From NCBI GenBank assembly GCA_900116485.1, contig FPAX01000005.1:119753-183752 (forward strand): a stretch of 64,000 nt of DNA, in the 5' to 3' direction. A program made the position numbers and the translations under genes. This stretch comes from Selenomonas sp. GACV-9 (GTDB taxonomy: Bacteria > Bacillota > Negativicutes > Selenomonadales > Selenomonadaceae). Below are positions 28,424 through 37,981 of this stretch, piece by piece. Position 1 is the first letter of the stretch; the number at the start of each line of letters is the position of its first letter. The notes beneath the pieces were generated by a model, which was given only the letters and a program-made list of their open reading frames with translations, ran no database searches and was not told the DNA's origin.

Positions 28424-28984
28424 TCACTGCGCCAAGCCACGGGCAGCGTCAGGCGCAGTGAAGTCCTGCAGCAAAACCTGCCACTTGCCCTGCGCCTTCA
28501 AGACAAACTCCAATAACTCCCGTACAGCCCCATGACCGCCAGCAAAGCCAGATGTCAGCAGCGCCTGCTGGCGAACCTCCGGCACAGCGTCAGCTACAGC
28601 CATGGGCAAGCCAACCTGGCTCATGATTGGCAGATCGATGAGATCGTCGCCAATATAGCCGATTTCCTCGTCGCATAGCTCGAGTTTCTCCTTCAAGGTA
28701 CGGTAAGCCGCCCGCTTATCAAGGCTGCCCTGGAATACCTCCGAGATATGCAGCTCGCCAGCACGGAAAGCCACCTGGGCAGACCGCCGCCCCGTGATGA
28801 TGGCCGTCTTGAGTCCGGCCTTATGGGCCAGCGTGATGCCAAGACCGTCGCGGCAGAAAAACGGCTTGTAGAGCTCACCGCTCTCGCCAATGTATATGCC
28901 GCCATCAGTCAGTACACCATCTACGTCAAAGATGATGAGTTTCACGGCCTGCGCCCGTTCAAGCGCACCACTCTTCTGCTCCAT
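28424..28984 (-). CDS. kdsC: KDO-8-phosphate phosphatase
   Basis: A 186-residue HAD-superfamily phosphatase that releases Kdo from Kdo-8-phosphate. Motif I is FDVDGVLTDG, motif II lies in ITGRRSAQV, and motif IV is IGDDLIDLPIM. The short length and lack of a cap domain fit KdsC. I chose ATG 28984, which has a GGGGG site 9 nt upstream and begins one base after the kdsD stop; a TTG three codons earlier is less likely. Confidence 0.94.
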   Translation of the reverse strand: MEQKSGALERAQAVKLIIFDVDGVLTDGGIYIGESGELYKPFFCRDGLGITLAHKAGLKTAIITGRRSAQVAFRAGELHISEVFQGSLDKRAAYRTLKEKLELCDEEIGYIGDDLIDLPIMSQVGLPMAVADAVPEVRQQALLTSGFAGGHGAVRELLEFVLKAQGKWQVLLQDFTAPDAARGLAQ

Positions 28985-28985
28985 A

Positions 28986-29957
28986 TCAGACAACCCCCTG
29001 ACGCAGGAGATCCGTCAGATGGACGATGCCCACCGGCGTATTCTCAGCATCAATGACCGGCAGTACCGTAACTGGCCGCGGCTTGTGTTTCTCCATGACC
29101 GACAGCGCAGCTGCTGCCAGCTCATCCTGGGCAATGGTCAGCGGCTGCTCGAACATGATGTTCTTGACCGACTCGTCGAGGAATTTGTAGTCCTTAGCCA
29201 GTGCACGGCGGATGATGCCATCGGTGATAAGACCGACAAACTTGCCATTGTCATCGACAACGGATGCCGCACCCAGGCCCTTATCCGTCATGATGAAGAG
29301 GGCATCCTTGGCCGTCTTATCCTGGGATACGATCGGGTTTTCTTCGCCCGAATGCATGACATCGGCAACCTTGAGCAGCAGCCGGCGGCCCAGGGCTCCG
29401 CCCGGATGATAGAGGGCAAAATCCTGACTTGTGAAGTGGCGCACTGACATCAATGCCATCGCCATCGCATCGCCCATGGCCAGCGTTGCCGTCGTGCTGG
29501 CCGTCGGGGCCAGGCCCAGCGGGCAGGCCTCACGCTCAACGCCGATATCGACAAAATAGTCACAGGCCTTGCCGAGCTGCGAATCGCGGCGGCCGCACAT
29601 GGCAATGATCGTCGCGCCAATGCGGCTGATGATTGGCAGGATGTTGACAACCTCCGACGACTCACCGCTGTTGCTGATTGCGATGACCACATCGCGTTCC
29701 GTGACCATGCCGAGATCGCCATGGAAGGCCTCGGCCGGATGCATGAAGAACGCCGGAGTGCCTGTGCTCGCCAGCGTCGCCGCAATCTTGCGGCCCACGT
29801 GGCCGGATTTGCCCATGCCGGTCACGATGACGCGTGCCTGGCAGTCCAGGATGCACTGCACTGCCGCTATGAACTCATCATCGATGCGATCCTTGAGTTT
29901 CAGTACGGCCTCCGCCTCGATATCTAATGTCTCAATTGCCTTTTCTCTTATCTTCAT
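28986..29957 (-). CDS. kdsD: Arabinose-5-phosphate isomerase
   Basis: A 323-residue enzyme converting ribulose-5-phosphate to arabinose-5-phosphate, the first step to Kdo. The SIS domain (about 1-200) has VTGMGKSGHVGRK and the ALSNSGE-type loop (ISNSGESSEV). Two CBS domains follow (about 205-323). This SIS-CBS-CBS layout is characteristic. ATG 29957 is chosen over the GTG one codon upstream. kdsC follows immediately. Confidence 0.95.
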   Translation of the reverse strand: MKIREKAIETLDIEAEAVLKLKDRIDDEFIAAVQCILDCQARVIVTGMGKSGHVGRKIAATLASTGTPAFFMHPAEAFHGDLGMVTERDVVIAISNSGESSEVVNILPIISRIGATIIAMCGRRDSQLGKACDYFVDIGVEREACPLGLAPTASTTATLAMGDAMAMALMSVRHFTSQDFALYHPGGALGRRLLLKVADVMHSGEENPIVSQDKTAKDALFIMTDKGLGAASVVDDNGKFVGLITDGIIRRALAKDYKFLDESVKNIMFEQPLTIAQDELAAAALSVMEKHKPRPVTVLPVIDAENTPVGIVHLTDLLRQGVV

Positions 29958-30006
29958 CACAAGTCTTTTCCCCTTATGCCCTTAGCTGAATCAAATTACC
30001 ATCCGC

Positions 30007-30834
30007 TCAGTTCTTTTTCTTGCGGACGATTTCATGGATGGCAACAGCATCCTTGAGCAGATCCTCGAGCTTGTCGAGGTAAACCATGTTGGCACCATCA
30101 GACAGAGCCTCTTCCGGATTGTCATGAACCTCCAGGAACAGCGCATCGATGCCAGCACCGACAGCAGCACGGACGAGGTACTCAACATACTCGCGATTGC
30201 CAGCAGAAGTCGTGCCATTGCCGCCCGGCAGCTGAACGCTGTGCGTGCCATCCATGACCACCGGATAACCGAAGGAGCGCATGATTGGCAGCGAACGCAT
30301 ATCAACGACGAGATTGTGATAACCAAAGGAAGCACCGCGCTCCGTCAGCATGATCTGGTTGCAGCCGCTCTCATGCAGCTTGTCCACGACATTGCGCATG
30401 TCCTCCGGTGCCAGGAACTGGCCTTTCTTGACATTGACGACCCTGCCAGTCTGCGCGGCAGCATGCAGGAGGTCCGTCTGACGGCACAGGAATGCCGGAA
30501 TCTGCAGGATATCGGCTACCTTGGCCACCGGCTCAGCCTGATACGTCTCATGAATGTCCGTAACCACCGGTACCTGCAGCTCGTCTTTGATCTGCTGCAG
30601 CATCTCGATGCCTTTCTCCATGCCCGGTCCACGGAAGCTATGGAAGGAGGAACGATTAGCCTTGTCAAAGGAGGCCTTGAATACGTAATTGATATCCAGA
30701 CGTGCGCAGATTTCCTTGATCGTGCGGCCAATCAGCAGGCAGCGATCCATTCCCTCCAGCACACAGGGCCCTGCCAGCAACGTCAGTTTCTCGCCGCCAC
30801 CGATTTCGAAGTTTCCCACTTTTACCTTATTCAT
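30007..30834 (-). CDS. kdsA: 3-deoxy-8-phosphooctulonate synthase
   Basis: A 275-residue enzyme condensing arabinose-5-phosphate with phosphoenolpyruvate. The motifs [18 protein letters not shown] and [13 protein letters not shown] are clear. Cys24 in AGPC stands where the E. coli enzyme has Asn, which places this protein in the metal-dependent class (as in Aquifex). I chose ATG 30834, preceded by AAAGGAG, over a start 13 codons upstream. It lies between kdsB and kdsD. Confidence 0.95.
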   Translation of the reverse strand: MNKVKVGNFEIGGGEKLTLLAGPCVLEGMDRCLLIGRTIKEICARLDINYVFKASFDKANRSSFHSFRGPGMEKGIEMLQQIKDELQVPVVTDIHETYQAEPVAKVADILQIPAFLCRQTDLLHAAAQTGRVVNVKKGQFLAPEDMRNVVDKLHESGCNQIMLTERGASFGYHNLVVDMRSLPIMRSFGYPVVMDGTHSVQLPGGNGTTSAGNREYVEYLVRAAVGAGIDALFLEVHDNPEEALSDGANMVYLDKLEDLLKDAVAIHEIVRKKKN

Positions 30835-30869
30835 ACTCGCCTCTCCTTTATAGAAATTTTCAACTCTTA

Positions 30870-31601
30870 TCATAAACCCATTTTCTGATAGATCTCATTG
30901 ACCTTCTGCAGGTCTTCGGCTGTATCGACACCAACAAATTTCGCCTTTGTCTCCACGACCTTGATGCGGTAGCCATTTTCCAGTGCCCGCAGCTGCTCAA
31001 GGGATTCGGCCGCCTCCAGTGGCGTCGAGCCCATCTTCGCATACTGCAGCAGGAAGTCACGCTTATAGGCATAGATGCCGATATGCTTGTAGACCGGGCA
31101 GCCTTCATTGCGCGGATATGGTATAAGTGAACGCGAGAAGTAGAGCGCATAGCCATTCTTATCGGTTACGACCTTTACATTATTCGGATTTTCCTGCTCG
31201 GCCCGATCGATCATTTCCGTCTTTACCGTGGCCATCTTGAGATTGCTATCCGCCTCAAACACCGCAGCCAGTTCATCGATAAGCGACGGCTCAATCAGCG
31301 GCTCATCGCCCTGCACATTGATGATGAGCTCCGCCTCAGGAAAAGCTGCCGCCACCTCGGCCAGACGGTCGGTGCCCGTCGGATGGTCCTTGCGCGTCAT
31401 CATGGCCTCGCCACCATTGGCTTTTACCGCCTGCAAGATGCGCTCATCATCGGTTGCCACCAGCGTCTTGCTGACTTTTCCTGCCTGAGATGCCCTTTCA
31501 TAAACGCGGCAGACCATCGGCTTGCCAGCGATATCCTTGAGCGGTTTGCCCGGCAGGCGCGTCGATGCGTAGCGAGCAGGTATGACACATAAAACATTCA
31601 T
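30870..31601 (-). CDS. kdsB: CMP-Kdo synthetase
   Basis: A 243-residue cytidylyltransferase that activates Kdo. The N-terminal [15 protein letters not shown] and [15 protein letters not shown] motifs are diagnostic. The start ATG 31601 is set by AGGAAAGG about 11 nt upstream; a longer reading into the previous gene's end has no ribosome binding site. The upstream waaA-lpxK product uses CMP-Kdo. Confidence 0.95.
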   Translation of the reverse strand: MNVLCVIPARYASTRLPGKPLKDIAGKPMVCRVYERASQAGKVSKTLVATDDERILQAVKANGGEAMMTRKDHPTGTDRLAEVAAAFPEAELIINVQGDEPLIEPSLIDELAAVFEADSNLKMATVKTEMIDRAEQENPNNVKVVTDKNGYALYFSRSLIPYPRNEGCPVYKHIGIYAYKRDFLLQYAKMGSTPLEAAESLEQLRALENGYRIKVVETKAKFVGVDTAEDLQKVNEIYQKMGL

Positions 31602-31641
31602 GGATTTTACCATCCTTTCCTGAGACTTTTCTTGGAAAACC

Positions 31642-34140
31642 TTATCTGATTTCACGGGAGCCAAGCCGTTCTGCCAAACGCTCTTTGAGCATGCCGCAGA
31701 ATGCCTCCTGCCCTTGTTGGAACGTAACCTCGACACAAATGACATAGACCGGAATATCCCAGCCAGCCTGGATAACCTCGGCCGGAACCTTGACCGCATC
31801 CTTCTCCGTGATGACGATAGCCTCAGCCCCCATATTCTTGGCCTGCTGCAGGATATCGGCCATCTCCGTCATCGTATAATCGTGATGATCTGGGTAACGC
31901 AGGCTTTCAATGATTGCCGTGCCGAGATCCGACAGAGTCTGTTCAAAGGAGGCCGGATTGCCGATGGCCGAAACCGCCATGATCTTCTTGCCTCGCATCT
32001 GGCTTACATCGATACCATCACCAGCGATATCGACATACCAGTCAGCCAGTGGCACGAAGCAGCGCGGCTGATGGATGCTTTCGACCACCGCAGCGCCAGG
32101 ATTATACCGCTTGACCGTCTCATGGATGTATTCACAGGAGCCAGTCGCCGCCTGATCGACCTTTGTCATCAAGCAGACATCGGCGCGGCTGATATGGGAT
32201 ACCGGCTCACGCAGCGTGCCACGCGGCAGGATGTAGCCATTGCCGAAGACATTGACCGCATCGATAAGCAGGATATCCAGATCGCGCTCAAGCTGCCAAT
32301 GCTGATAGCCGTCGTCAAGGATTGCGACTTCGGCACCAAAATGGTCGATGGCATATTGCCCCGTTACAGCACGCTCAGCACCGATAAGCACCGGCACATT
32401 GGGCAGATGCTTGGCCAGCATGAAGGCCTCATCACCGGCCTCAGCGGCGCTCATATGCAGACGCTGGCCATCAGAGACGATGCCGACTTCGCCATGCCAT
32501 TTGGCCCGGTACCCGCGGTTCAAGATGACGACACGATACCCCATATCACGGATATCCATAGCCAGCCGCTGGGCCGTCGGCGTCTTGCCCGTACCACCAA
32601 CGGTCACATTGCCGAGGCTGATGACATAACAGCCAAGACGGCGGTGCTTGAAGAGGCCGATCCGGTAGCCGGCCAATTTAAGGTTGACCAGACCGACATA
32701 GATCTGCGAGAACACGTATAAAACCGCCATGATGATATGCGCGCAAAAACCGTTGACTTCCTTGCTGTGCACCAGGTCGATGAAATACGTCTGGAAATTG
32801 TCGACCTTTTGCGTCGAACGCGCCAGCTGGCGGTTCTCGGGATCGCTCTCATACTCTTCGAGAGTCTCACGCAGGATTATGGCCGACTTGCGCGATGCGC
32901 CCTTGTTCTCATTGACGATAGCCAGGGTTTCCGCCTCCATGCGATGGCGATGGTCCGGATCATCAAAGAGACGGACGGTCTCCTGCGCCAGCTCTTTCTC
33001 ATTATTTACCGTGATGCAGGCATCGCGGTTCTTGAACAAGGCATGAGTATCCTTGAAGTTGAACATATGCTGGCCGACAATGATGGCCTTGCCATGAGCT
33101 GCCGGCTCCAGGATGTTGTGGCCGCCATGAGGTATCAGGCTGCCGCCCACATAAACCACATCGCCGACGCTGTATACCTTCCCCAGTTCGCCAATCGTAT
33201 CAAGGATGACGATATCTGCAGCGGCAGGGCCCTGCTTTTGCAACTTAGTCCGCGTCGTAACGGTAAAGCCAGCCTTCTTGCAAAGGTGGATGATTTCCTG
33301 AGTGCGCAGCAGTTCGCGCGGCGCTATGACCAGGCGAGCCCGCGGATGTTTCTCCCGCACTGCCCGGAAAGCACTCAAGACATGATCTTCCTCGCCGCGA
33401 TGCGTCGAACCAGCCAGGAAAATCCCTTCGTTATCTGACAGACCCATTTCCGCTATGATCCTTGCCTTTTCCTCGGCGCTCACATCGGTATATGTCTGAT
33501 CGAATTTCGTGTTGCCCGTGACGGTAACGAGCTCTGGTGGTGCGCCCAGGCGCATGATATAATCCGCATCGATCTGCGACTGCATGGCAAATTTCTTCAC
33601 CGTGCCGATCATATCAGTCAGGATGCTGTGCAGATGCTTGTACTGCTTGACACTGCGATCACTGATGCGCCCGTTGACCATCATGACTGGAATGTGCATC
33701 TGCCGGGCCGTCTTCAAGAAGTTCGGCCAAAGCTCCGTCTCCACCGGCAGGAATACGCGCGGATGGATGCGGCGCAATACGCTGCCAGCCAAGAACGGCA
33801 GATCCAGCGGGAAATAGATGATGGCATCCGCATCCTTGATGATGCGGTTAGCCATTTCGTAGCCGCTCGTCGTAACCACCGACACGAGGATCGGCGTCTT
33901 CGGGAATTCACGGCGGAATTCCTTGATAAGCGGACTCGTAGCAACAATCTCGCCAACTGAAGCCGCATGTACCCAAATACAGTGTTTCTTGGCCACCTTG
34001 TCGAGCGCATGATCGGGAAAGAACCCGAGGCTCTGCCGAATCCGTTCGATAAAGCCCTTCTCACGGACCGATCGGACCATGAACACAGGGATGATCAATA
34101 TGACGACAAGTATCGCCGCTATATTGTAGAGAAATTGCAT
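31642..34140 (-). CDS. waaA-lpxK: Fused Kdo transferase and lipid A 4'-kinase (WaaA-LpxK)
   Basis: An 832-residue single reading frame with two enzymes. Residues 1-425 are Kdo transferase (WaaA/KdtA): N-terminal membrane anchor (5-22), the catalytic-glutamate loop ASVGEI (E64), VETELWPNF and the GT-B fold C-terminal half with VGGSLIPHGGHNILEPA. A linker of roughly 20-45 residues follows. From about residue 450 comes LpxK, the kinase that phosphorylates the 4' position of lipid A disaccharide, with its Walker A motif GNVTVGGTGKTPTA (GGTGKT at 515-520) and ILDDGYQH. No stop, frameshift or internal ribosome binding site was seen at the junction. The two enzymes act in consecutive steps. Start ATG 34140. 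Confidence 0.93.
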   Translation of the reverse strand: MQFLYNIAAILVVILIIPVFMVRSVREKGFIERIRQSLGFFPDHALDKVAKKHCIWVHAASVGEIVATSPLIKEFRREFPKTPILVSVVTTSGYEMANRIIKDADAIIYFPLDLPFLAGSVLRRIHPRVFLPVETELWPNFLKTARQMHIPVMMVNGRISDRSVKQYKHLHSILTDMIGTVKKFAMQSQIDADYIMRLGAPPELVTVTGNTKFDQTYTDVSAEEKARIIAEMGLSDNEGIFLAGSTHRGEEDHVLSAFRAVREKHPRARLVIAPRELLRTQEIIHLCKKAGFTVTTRTKLQKQGPAAADIVILDTIGELGKVYSVGDVVYVGGSLIPHGGHNILEPAAHGKAIIVGQHMFNFKDTHALFKNRDACITVNNEKELAQETVRLFDDPDHRHRMEAETLAIVNENKGASRKSAIILRETLEEYESDPENRQLARSTQKVDNFQTYFIDLVHSKEVNGFCAHIIMAVLYVFSQIYVGLVNLKLAGYRIGLFKHRRLGCYVISLGNVTVGGTGKTPTAQRLAMDIRDMGYRVVILNRGYRAKWHGEVGIVSDGQRLHMSAAEAGDEAFMLAKHLPNVPVLIGAERAVTGQYAIDHFGAEVAILDDGYQHWQLERDLDILLIDAVNVFGNGYILPRGTLREPVSHISRADVCLMTKVDQAATGSCEYIHETVKRYNPGAAVVESIHQPRCFVPLADWYVDIAGDGIDVSQMRGKKIMAVSAIGNPASFEQTLSDLGTAIIESLRYPDHHDYTMTEMADILQQAKNMGAEAIVITEKDAVKVPAEVIQAGWDIPVYVICVEVTFQQGQEAFCGMLKERLAERLGSREIR

Positions 34141-34158
34141 ATCCCTTACCCTTCCTCC

Positions 34159-35889
34159 TTAGACATTCTGCTTGTTGAACTGGATATTGTACAGATAACT
34201 GTACAAGCCATTATGTTTCAACAGCTCCTCATGGGTTCCATGCTCCTTGACCCTGCCGCCATCAATGACGAAAATCTGGTCGGCATTGAAAATGGTCGAC
34301 AAGCGATGGGCAATGACAAACGAGGTACGGCCAACCATCAGCTTGTCAAGAGCTGCCTGCACGATCTTCTCACTTTCCGTATCGAGCGCCGATGTTGCCT
34401 CGTCAAGGATCAAGATGCGCGGGTTCTTTAGGATAGCCCGCGCGATAGCCATACGCTGGCGCTGGCCGCCCGACAGATTCATGCCGCGCTCGCCGATTTT
34501 CGTATCGTACCCCTGCGGCAGATTCTGGATAAACTCATCGGCATTAGCTGCCTTAGCCGCAGCCTCCACCTCTTCATCCGTCGCATCCAGACGACCGTAG
34601 CGGATATTCTCGCGCACCGTCGTTGAGAACAGTACCGTCTCCTGCGGCACGATGCCGATCTGCTCACGCAGGGACGATACCGTGACGTCGCGGATATCCT
34701 GGCCATCAATCGAGATAGCACCCTCCGTGATCTCATAAAAGCGCGGAATCAAGTTGGCAATCGTCGATTTACCAGCACCACTGGGGCCCACAAAGGCAAT
34801 CATCTGGCCTGGCTTGGCCTCCAGCGACACATCGCTGAGAGCCGGCACGCCCTTCTTATATTCAAACGTAACCTTGTCCAGCTTTACTTCGCCAGTGATT
34901 TCCGGCAGCGGCTTGGCATCAGGCTTATCATGGATGGGCTCCTCAAGGTCGATGACCGCAAAGACACGGTCAACAGCAGCCATCGCCCGCTGCAGGTTGC
35001 CATAGACACGGGACAGGCGCTTGACCGGATTGGCCAGGTTGACCGCATAGGTCAGGAAGGCCACGAGAGCACCAGCCGTCATCTCGTTGTTGACGACCTC
35101 ATAGCCGCCAAACCAGACGATAAACGTGACCGAGACAGCGGCCAGGAACTCCACCGTCGGCGTCAGCAGGCTCGTGAGCTGCACATTCTTCATAGCCGCC
35201 TGGAAATTCAGTTGATTCTGGCGCTGGAAGCGATCCGTCTCGTATTTCTCACGCACGAAGGATTTGACCACGCGAATAGCCGAAATGCTCTCCTGCAAAA
35301 GCGAAGTGATATCAGCCATGCGCTCCTGGATGACCGTACCATTGCGCTTGATCTTGCGGCCAAAGATCTTCATGGCCTGCCCAACCAGCGGAATGACTAC
35401 CAGCGTCAACAAAGAGAGTTTCCAGTCCAGATAGATCATCATCGCAATCGAGCCGATAAGTATCGAGCCTTCCGTTACCATCTCGATAAGCTGATCGACA
35501 AGCGCCGACTGGATAGCTGCCACATCATTGGTGATGAAGCTCATGGTCTCGCCAGTCTGATGCTTGTCGAAATAGGCCATAGGCATGCGCTGGAACTTGC
35601 GGAACATGACCTCACGCACGTCGATGATGACCTTCTGACCAATATATGACACAAGATATGACTGCCCATAATAGAAGATGCCACGAATCAGGAATACAAC
35701 CACGATGCCCACGCAGATCACATTGAGCATCATCATATCCTTCTCGGCCAGCACCTTATCGATCATATCCTTGATGATCCAAGGCAGGTACAAATTGCAG
35801 CCAGCCGCTACGATGATGCAGACGATTGCCAAGAACAGCTGCTTGAGATAAGGCCGCATGTATTGAAGCAGCCGTTTATAATTCTTCAT
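34159..35889 (-). CDS. msbA: Lipid A exporter / flippase MsbA-type ABC transporter
   Basis: A 576-residue half-transporter with six membrane helices (about 1-310) and a C-terminal ATPase. Walker A is GPSGAGKST, the signature LSGGQRQRMAIARA and Walker B ILILDEATSALD. Between lpxB and waaA-lpxK the natural reading is MsbA, which flips core lipid A across the inner membrane. A general drug exporter of the same family cannot be excluded by sequence. I chose ATG 35889, preceded by GGGGGA, because the upstream in-frame extension overlaps lpxB. Confidence 0.92.
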   Translation of the reverse strand: MKNYKRLLQYMRPYLKQLFLAIVCIIVAAGCNLYLPWIIKDMIDKVLAEKDMMMLNVICVGIVVVFLIRGIFYYGQSYLVSYIGQKVIIDVREVMFRKFQRMPMAYFDKHQTGETMSFITNDVAAIQSALVDQLIEMVTEGSILIGSIAMMIYLDWKLSLLTLVVIPLVGQAMKIFGRKIKRNGTVIQERMADITSLLQESISAIRVVKSFVREKYETDRFQRQNQLNFQAAMKNVQLTSLLTPTVEFLAAVSVTFIVWFGGYEVVNNEMTAGALVAFLTYAVNLANPVKRLSRVYGNLQRAMAAVDRVFAVIDLEEPIHDKPDAKPLPEITGEVKLDKVTFEYKKGVPALSDVSLEAKPGQMIAFVGPSGAGKSTIANLIPRFYEITEGAISIDGQDIRDVTVSSLREQIGIVPQETVLFSTTVRENIRYGRLDATDEEVEAAAKAANADEFIQNLPQGYDTKIGERGMNLSGGQRQRMAIARAILKNPRILILDEATSALDTESEKIVQAALDKLMVGRTSFVIAHRLSTIFNADQIFVIDGGRVKEHGTHEELLKHNGLYSYLYNIQFNKQNV

Positions 35890-35905
35890 ATATATCCCCC
35901 GATAA

Positions 35906-37051
35906 TCATTTTGCTGCTGCCAGGCGGCGCGCCGCCGCCAGGATCTTTTCCGCCACGCGGAAAGAAGCGCCTGGGCCGCCAAGTCTCGCACAGGCCGCCT
36001 TGAGTTTTTCAGCCACCAACGCGCGATGCGGCTGGCCCGGATAGAGCTTGGCAAGCTCACTGGCAATATTTTCCGGCGTCACTTCATCCTGCAGCAGCTC
36101 ACGTTCAAACTGCTCACCAAGCAGGATATTGGGCAAGCTGAAATTATCCACATGGACGAGCAGCTTGCCGATTGCATACGATATCGGTGACAGCCGGTAA
36201 AGGACAACACACGGGAGGTTCATCAGCGCCGCCTCCATAATGACCGTACCAGAGGTAGCCACGGCCGCATCGGCCGCCCCCATCAGCGAGTAGCGATTAT
36301 CATGAGTAAGAGCAACCTCCACGCCCGCAGCATCGATAAGCTGCCGGATACGGCTTTCATCAATGCCATCAGCCACCGGCAGCAATAGCATAGTATCCGG
36401 CTCACGCTCCAGCAATAGCTTGGCCCCTGCCAGCATCGACGGCAGCAATAGTTCGATTTCCTGCTTGCGGCTGCCCGGCATCAACAGAACGGCCGTCTTA
36501 TCGGCAGGAATGCGGAAATGACGCCGCGCCGCCTCGCGCGGCATCTGCGCCCGGACCTTGTCCACGAGGGGATTGCCCACAAACGAGATATTCGCACCAG
36601 CCGCCTCATAGACTGGCAGCTCATGCGGAAAGATTGCCACGAACTCGTCCGCAAGTTTCGCACAGTCCTTTGCCCGGCCCTTACGCCAGGCCCAGGCCGA
36701 TGGCGGGATATATGAAAACACCGGGATGCCGAGTTTCTTCGCCTTTTTCGCCAATCGCCAGTTGAAATCCGGATAATCGATGAGCACCAAAAGATCCGGT
36801 TTCTCCTCGCGCATGAACTCCGTGAGCCCGTCCAATAATTTCAGGATGCGCCGCAGATTCTTGAGCACTTCCCAGACGCCCATGACATTGTAATCGGCAA
36901 AATTCTCATAAAGCCGTACCCCTGCCTGTTCCATCTGCGCACCGCCAAAGCCGATGAGCTCCAACGACGGGTCCATGCGCAAAAGCGACATGGCCAGCTG
37001 CTCGCCATGCACATCGCCGGACGCTTCGCCGGCGGAAAACATGATCTTCAT
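35906..37051 (-). CDS. lpxB: Lipid A disaccharide synthase
   Basis: A 381-residue GT19 glycosyltransferase joining UDP-diacylglucosamine and lipid X. The N-terminal MFSAGEASGDVHGEQLA and FSYIPPSAWAWRKGRA are family signatures. The start is ATG 37051, 7 nt after AGGAGG. A possible -10 box TATAAT lies at 37093-37098 just after the lpxI terminator, so lpxB may have its own promoter. Confidence 0.96.
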   Translation of the reverse strand: MKIMFSAGEASGDVHGEQLAMSLLRMDPSLELIGFGGAQMEQAGVRLYENFADYNVMGVWEVLKNLRRILKLLDGLTEFMREEKPDLLVLIDYPDFNWRLAKKAKKLGIPVFSYIPPSAWAWRKGRAKDCAKLADEFVAIFPHELPVYEAAGANISFVGNPLVDKVRAQMPREAARRHFRIPADKTAVLLMPGSRKQEIELLLPSMLAGAKLLLEREPDTMLLLPVADGIDESRIRQLIDAAGVEVALTHDNRYSLMGAADAAVATSGTVIMEAALMNLPCVVLYRLSPISYAIGKLLVHVDNFSLPNILLGEQFERELLQDEVTPENIASELAKLYPGQPHRALVAEKLKAACARLGGPGASFRVAEKILAAARRLAAAK

Positions 37052-37101
37052 GCGAATCACCTCCTGCACTTTCTCATAATAGTCCACTCTCTATTATACA
37101 C

Positions 37102-37143
37102 AAAAAAACGCAGGTGGACACATATTTTTTCGTATCCACTGCG
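37102..37143 (-). terminator. Terminator after lpxI
   Basis: A stem of about 12 bp with one mismatch (37109-37121 with 37132-37143), followed on the minus strand by T7. It separates lpxI from lpxB within the envelope block, so the block is not one simple transcript. Confidence 0.85.
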
Positions 37144-37151
37144 TCTCTAAG

Positions 37152-37958
37152 TCACATCGCTACAATGGTAATATCGTGTTCGTCTGCCAGCTGCAAGACC
37201 TTTTCCCGCTCTACCAGCAACGTCTCGCCAGCTTCGATGACCAAAGCCTTGGCCCCAACCTCAACCATGGTCTTGATGGTCGTAAGGCCCACAGCCGGCA
37301 CATCAAAACGCTTATCCTGCTGCGGCTTGGCCACCTTGGCCACCACCGCACCGCCACGGGCCAACTGCCCGCCACGGCGGATGCAGGCATCAGTCCCTTC
37401 GATGGCTTCCAAAGCCATGACCGCCAGATCCTTGACGACAACCGTCTGCCCCACATCCATACGGCCGATTTCCTTAGCCATCTTGAAGCCGAACTCCATG
37501 TCCTTCTTCTCCTCAGCGGTGGGTTCACGGCGCGTGAGCGTGCCAGCCGCCGGCATCAGCGAGCGGATCAGGGCCGTCTGATCGACAACCTTGGCCCCCG
37601 TGTTCTTTTCCAATACCTCTACCAATGCCTCCATGACCGTATCATCTTTACGGTTCTTGAGACTCATGAGGATCTGCATCGTCTTGAAGTCCGGCATCGT
37701 CTTATGAGCATACAAGAGTTCCTTCGTGACCTTGCCGATCATTGTCACCTGGGTGACCTCTTTCTCACGCAGATACTTGAGGATCTTGCCCACCTTGAAT
37801 ACGCCGATCTCCTGATAGTCCGTCGCATATTCCTGCAGGCATTTCTCGGTTTCCGGCAGCAGGGCCACGACATAGACCTCATAGCCCTGTGCCCTGGCTG
37901 CCTTGGCACACTCCACTGGCAGGAATCCGATACCTGCCAGCAGTCCAATCTTCTCCAT
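37152..37958 (-). CDS. lpxI: UDP-2,3-diacylglucosamine pyrophosphatase LpxI
   Basis: A 268-residue LpxI (DUF1009) enzyme that makes lipid X. The N-terminal KIGLLAGIGFLPVE and the C-terminal FDVPAVGLTTIKTMVEVG are typical. LpxI replaces the LpxH of E. coli and hydrolyses at a different phosphorus atom. ATG 37958 is preceded by AAGGAG. It lies between lpxA and lpxB, so the pathway order is kept. Confidence 0.95.
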   Translation of the reverse strand: MEKIGLLAGIGFLPVECAKAARAQGYEVYVVALLPETEKCLQEYATDYQEIGVFKVGKILKYLREKEVTQVTMIGKVTKELLYAHKTMPDFKTMQILMSLKNRKDDTVMEALVEVLEKNTGAKVVDQTALIRSLMPAAGTLTRREPTAEEKKDMEFGFKMAKEIGRMDVGQTVVVKDLAVMALEAIEGTDACIRRGGQLARGGAVVAKVAKPQQDKRFDVPAVGLTTIKTMVEVGAKALVIEAGETLLVEREKVLQLADEHDITIVAM

Positions 37959-37981
37959 GCGGATAACTCCTTAACTAATCG

